A stretch of 41,136 bases of DNA from a virus: positions 1 to 41,136 of IMG/VR virus record IMGVR_UViG_3300020421_000053. One strand, 5' to 3'. The notes under the pieces were generated by a model. That model saw nothing but the letters and a program-made list of their open reading frames with translations, was not told the origin of the DNA and did no database searches. Each line of letters starts with the position of its first letter. The stretch's first letter is position 1. Both the position numbers and the translations under genes were made by a program. Positions 39,901 to 41,136 of this stretch are shown one piece after another.

Positions 39901-41136
39901 TGAACCCTCTTTATCTAAAAAGATTTTATCAATTCTTGGTAAGTAGTATTCAAAATCTGTAGTAACATTACCACCAAATTTAATTACATCTACTGTAGAA
40001 GCACCAGCGCCATCAAAACTTCTGTCTTGACCACCTGAACTAATTGTACTTGCGTCATCAACTCTTGGTCTAAAGTCTAAACAATCTCTTAATTCAAAAC
40101 TGTCACCAGAAGTATCAGAAAGATAAGTTGGAATGTCTTCGTAATCTACAACACCTGAATAAGAGTCTACATCAAAGTAATCTCCTGAACCGTGTGAAAA
40201 GAAATCAAAGGTAATAAGTAATCTACCTGTTGGTGCTAATTCACCAGTTTTTAATTTAATTCTACCAATGTCATAGTAGTTATCTCTTTGACCTGTATCT
40301 AAAATAAATCTGTCTGTAATATCAGTATCGCCTGATATTGCATTTGTACTAAAGTCAGCGGCCATCTTAACACTCTTTAAAGCATAAACATCAGCTTTTG
40401 CTAACCCAATTGTACCGGATTGAATAATTGACTGTGAAGTTATTTGTACAGTTGAATCACTATTAAGTGTTTTTGTTTTACTATCTGCAACACTTCTAGT
40501 TACAGTAGCAAGAATTTTAATCTTAGCATTTGCATAAGCAGTACCAAAGTCTAACGTTAAAGTTTTACCTGTAGGAGAACCTGCAAGTGTGAATATGGCA
40601 TTACTGTTTGCATTGTTACCTGTCAAACTCATTACATCACCAGTTGCACCAGATGAAGCAGAAGCAATATCCATAATAGATACTGAATAATCTCCCTCAG
40701 CTAATGAACCAAAGACCTCGTTAGTACCAGCAGTGATTGTTGCCGAACCACTTGATAGTGTAACTGCAAAGTGTCTTCTAACTGTAAAGTTTGTATCGGT
40801 TAAAGATGAATTAGCCGCCGTCTTTAGTGTTTTGATTGTTGCGTGTGGTAATGGGAAGATAGAAACGTTTTTATTACTATCTTGTAATTTACCTCTATTT
40901 CTAGTCGCAATAGTTTTTGTTGATACGTCTGAACCACCAACATTAACTGTTACTGTTAATGAAGTATCTGAAAGAATAGCTCCTATAATTCTTGTTACTG
41001 AAGCACCAGCGTCTGTAGTAAATGTAATTTCATCACCAATTTTTAATTCAGTATTAAACGAAGTACCAAAACCGGTAACTTCTCTACCAGAATTGGCAAT
41101 TGATAAAGAACCTGTAATCTGTAAACTTTCTCCGTA
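36964..41136 (-). CDS. very large virion structural protein, 5' end outside window
   Basis: The reading frame stays open from the stop at 36964 to the right edge, giving at least 1390 residues. An internal ATG near 40674 is not the start, because coding sequence continues beyond it (for example HFAVTLSSGSA and RNRGKLQDSNKNVS). A conserved-looking stretch is YTMRDIGRLEKRIETVEYYT, then QLSLLETQTQQ, DGFDRFKNGFIVDNFTGHG and MDMAVGEVRPTF, typical of the giant structural proteins of T4-like marine phages (some labelled DUF4815). The middle is beta-rich with Arg/Thr repeats (RETNVQVGWWDPLAQTF). The C-terminus has LTQNVRSVASVQLFYRN, then FTTFQIKIVMKSTNSAYVPK. Likely a baseplate or tail adhesin component. 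Confidence 0.8.
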   Translation of the reverse strand, partial: YGESLQITGSLSIANSGREVTGFGTSFNTELKIGDEITFTTDAGASVTRIIGAILSDTSLTVTVNVGGSDVSTKTIATRNRGKLQDSNKNVSIFPLPHATIKTLKTAANSSLTDTNFTVRRHFAVTLSSGSATITAGTNEVFGSLAEGDYSVSIMDIASASSGATGDVMSLTGNNANSNAIFTLAGSPTGKTLTLDFGTAYANAKIKILATVTRSVADSKTKTLNSDSTVQITSQSIIQSGTIGLAKADVYALKSVKMAADFSTNAISGDTDITDRFILDTGQRDNYYDIGRIKLKTGELAPTGRLLITFDFFSHGSGDYFDVDSYSGVVDYEDIPTYLSDTSGDSFELRDCLDFRPRVDDASTISSGGQDRSFDGAGASTVDVIKFGGNVTTDFEYYLPRIDKIFLDKEGSFKVIEGASSEIPQSPKQLDGAMHLYTLYIPAYTLTTDDIDIKTVDNKRYTMRDIGRLEKRIETVEYYTQLSLLETQTQQLQIQDADGFDRFKNGFIVDNFTGHGIGDVSNLDYKCSMDMAVGEVRPTFKEDSVQLIESDEDGTVITSADRTAAGYQKTGDCITLPYTESTLVDQPYASKFINVNPFNVFTWVGSIELSPPGDEWKETERAPELVINEQGAFDTMVANLGNPNLQSIEVGTVWNEWQDMWTGRPTEQTTNIGGRVREHAFGVPNIFGRGRRVLQRQQITTTQQVNQTRTGVRSTIVPQVVRESLGDKIINVAFVPFVRSRTITFNGTRFKPNTRLYPYFDNIDVSTYVTPDGGTLGGNIVADANGAINGTFTIPDPTVDANPRWRTGTRVFRLTSSSTNDRNSDIATAGEADYTARGTLETVQESIVSTREPRVVRESVTENRQITRTSTRETNVQVGWWDPLAQTFLIDDPGGVFLSSIDLYFQSKDANIPVTVQIREVKNGYPSTTILPFGEVTLNPSAVNTSADSSVATTFNFPSPIYIQENVEYSFVVLANTNEYNAFVSRIGETQLGSDRTISAQPYAGVLFKSQNGSTWTAEQNEDMKFKLKRCSFTTGTNGTLTVVNDTLPARTLKNNALRTTNSSGVIRVSHPNHGMHGSNNNVTIAGVPTGTYNGIAHSDINGTYNSISNITLDSYEITTTGTATATGDVGGADVTATQNRLYDTLNLNIQTMTVPGTGLTYNMRPTTGASVHGSETEFSLTAANSSVSVSANDNIYFTSPQLVASTANETNEMAGSKSLFVNAVLSTTSEKLSPVIDLQRCSAITVQNRINSPTTGNTPNFVDDTASSGTSSAAVYLTRPIVLENPSTALEVRLTQNVRSVASVQLFYRNSSAEESRDINELSWTPFNVNGEEDILITPSESDESYKEYKYSAENLSEFTTFQIKIVMKSTNSAYVPKIRDMRGIALAV

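Noticed and set aside
36964-40674. Treating the ATG near 40674 as the start of the giant virion protein
   Set aside because: The frame remains open with virion-like sequence to the window edge, so the true start lies outside.
1-41136. tRNA genes, CRISPR arrays, insertion sequences or integration sites
   Set aside because: I saw no cloverleaf sequences, spaced direct repeats, transposase genes or terminal inverted repeats; short tRNA genes could be missed by eye, but the gaps between genes are too small for most.

Overview
The window is part of the late region of a T4-like (tevenvirus-type) marine myovirus. Tail sheath gp18, large terminase gp17, small terminase gp16, tail completion protein gp15 and neck proteins gp14 and gp13 lie in T4 order on the minus strand, followed by a long set of tail-fibre and virion genes. 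The DNA is strongly AT-rich and densely packed, with 1-30 nt overlaps and no gene-free stretch above 300 bases. The structural proteins and the small conserved proteins are of the kind found in T4-like phages of marine bacteria. Composition, a phage-encoded Gram-negative porin and a heme oxygenase/bilin reductase pair without photosystem genes fit a phage of an AT-rich marine heterotroph such as SAR11 (Pelagibacter). The host is an inference; a cyanobacterial host is not excluded.

Layout. 1-7162 (minus): start codon of the next gene, gp18, gp17, two small proteins (one ParB/Srx-like), gp16, gp15, gp14, gp13. 7224-8246 (minus): a porin with its own late promoter. 8272-14104 (minus): an overlapping seven-gene accessory operon, in transcription order U32-like/methyltransferase fusion, 2OG-Fe(II) oxygenase, unknown protein, second 2OG oxygenase, DUF401-like permease, heme oxygenase, PcyX-type bilin reductase. 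14148-25110 (minus): tail-fibre and adhesin genes, including an 1106-residue fibre with five carbohydrate-binding-like repeats and a beta-helix segment, plus small virion proteins. 25112-25897 (minus): a third 2OG-type oxygenase.

25945-33603 is the only plus-strand block: nine overlapping genes behind one perfect late promoter, encoding a QueC-like PP-loop ATPase, a probable GT-B glycosyltransferase, an SGNH hydrolase, a NodU/TobZ-type carbamoyltransferase, a degenerate methyltransferase, two GT-A-like glycosyltransferases, a radical SAM enzyme, and a SPASM domain fused to another glycosyltransferase. It looks like a glycan-building and decorating cassette. After it the minus strand resumes with a small conserved protein, an NAD-dependent sugar epimerase, two fibre/structural proteins, a small coiled-coil protein and a very large virion protein that runs off the right edge.

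Regulation is readable: T4 late promoters (TATAAATA, or a one-base variant) precede many transcription units, and two of them sit back to back in 19 bp at 25903-25921 where the plus-strand cassette diverges. The most notable content is (1) the bilin-synthesis pair embedded in an operon with a permease, two 2OG oxygenases and a U32-methyltransferase fusion, (2) the plus-strand glycan cassette with a split radical SAM/SPASM enzyme, and (3) the phage-encoded porin. No tRNA, rRNA, CRISPR array or insertion sequence was seen.
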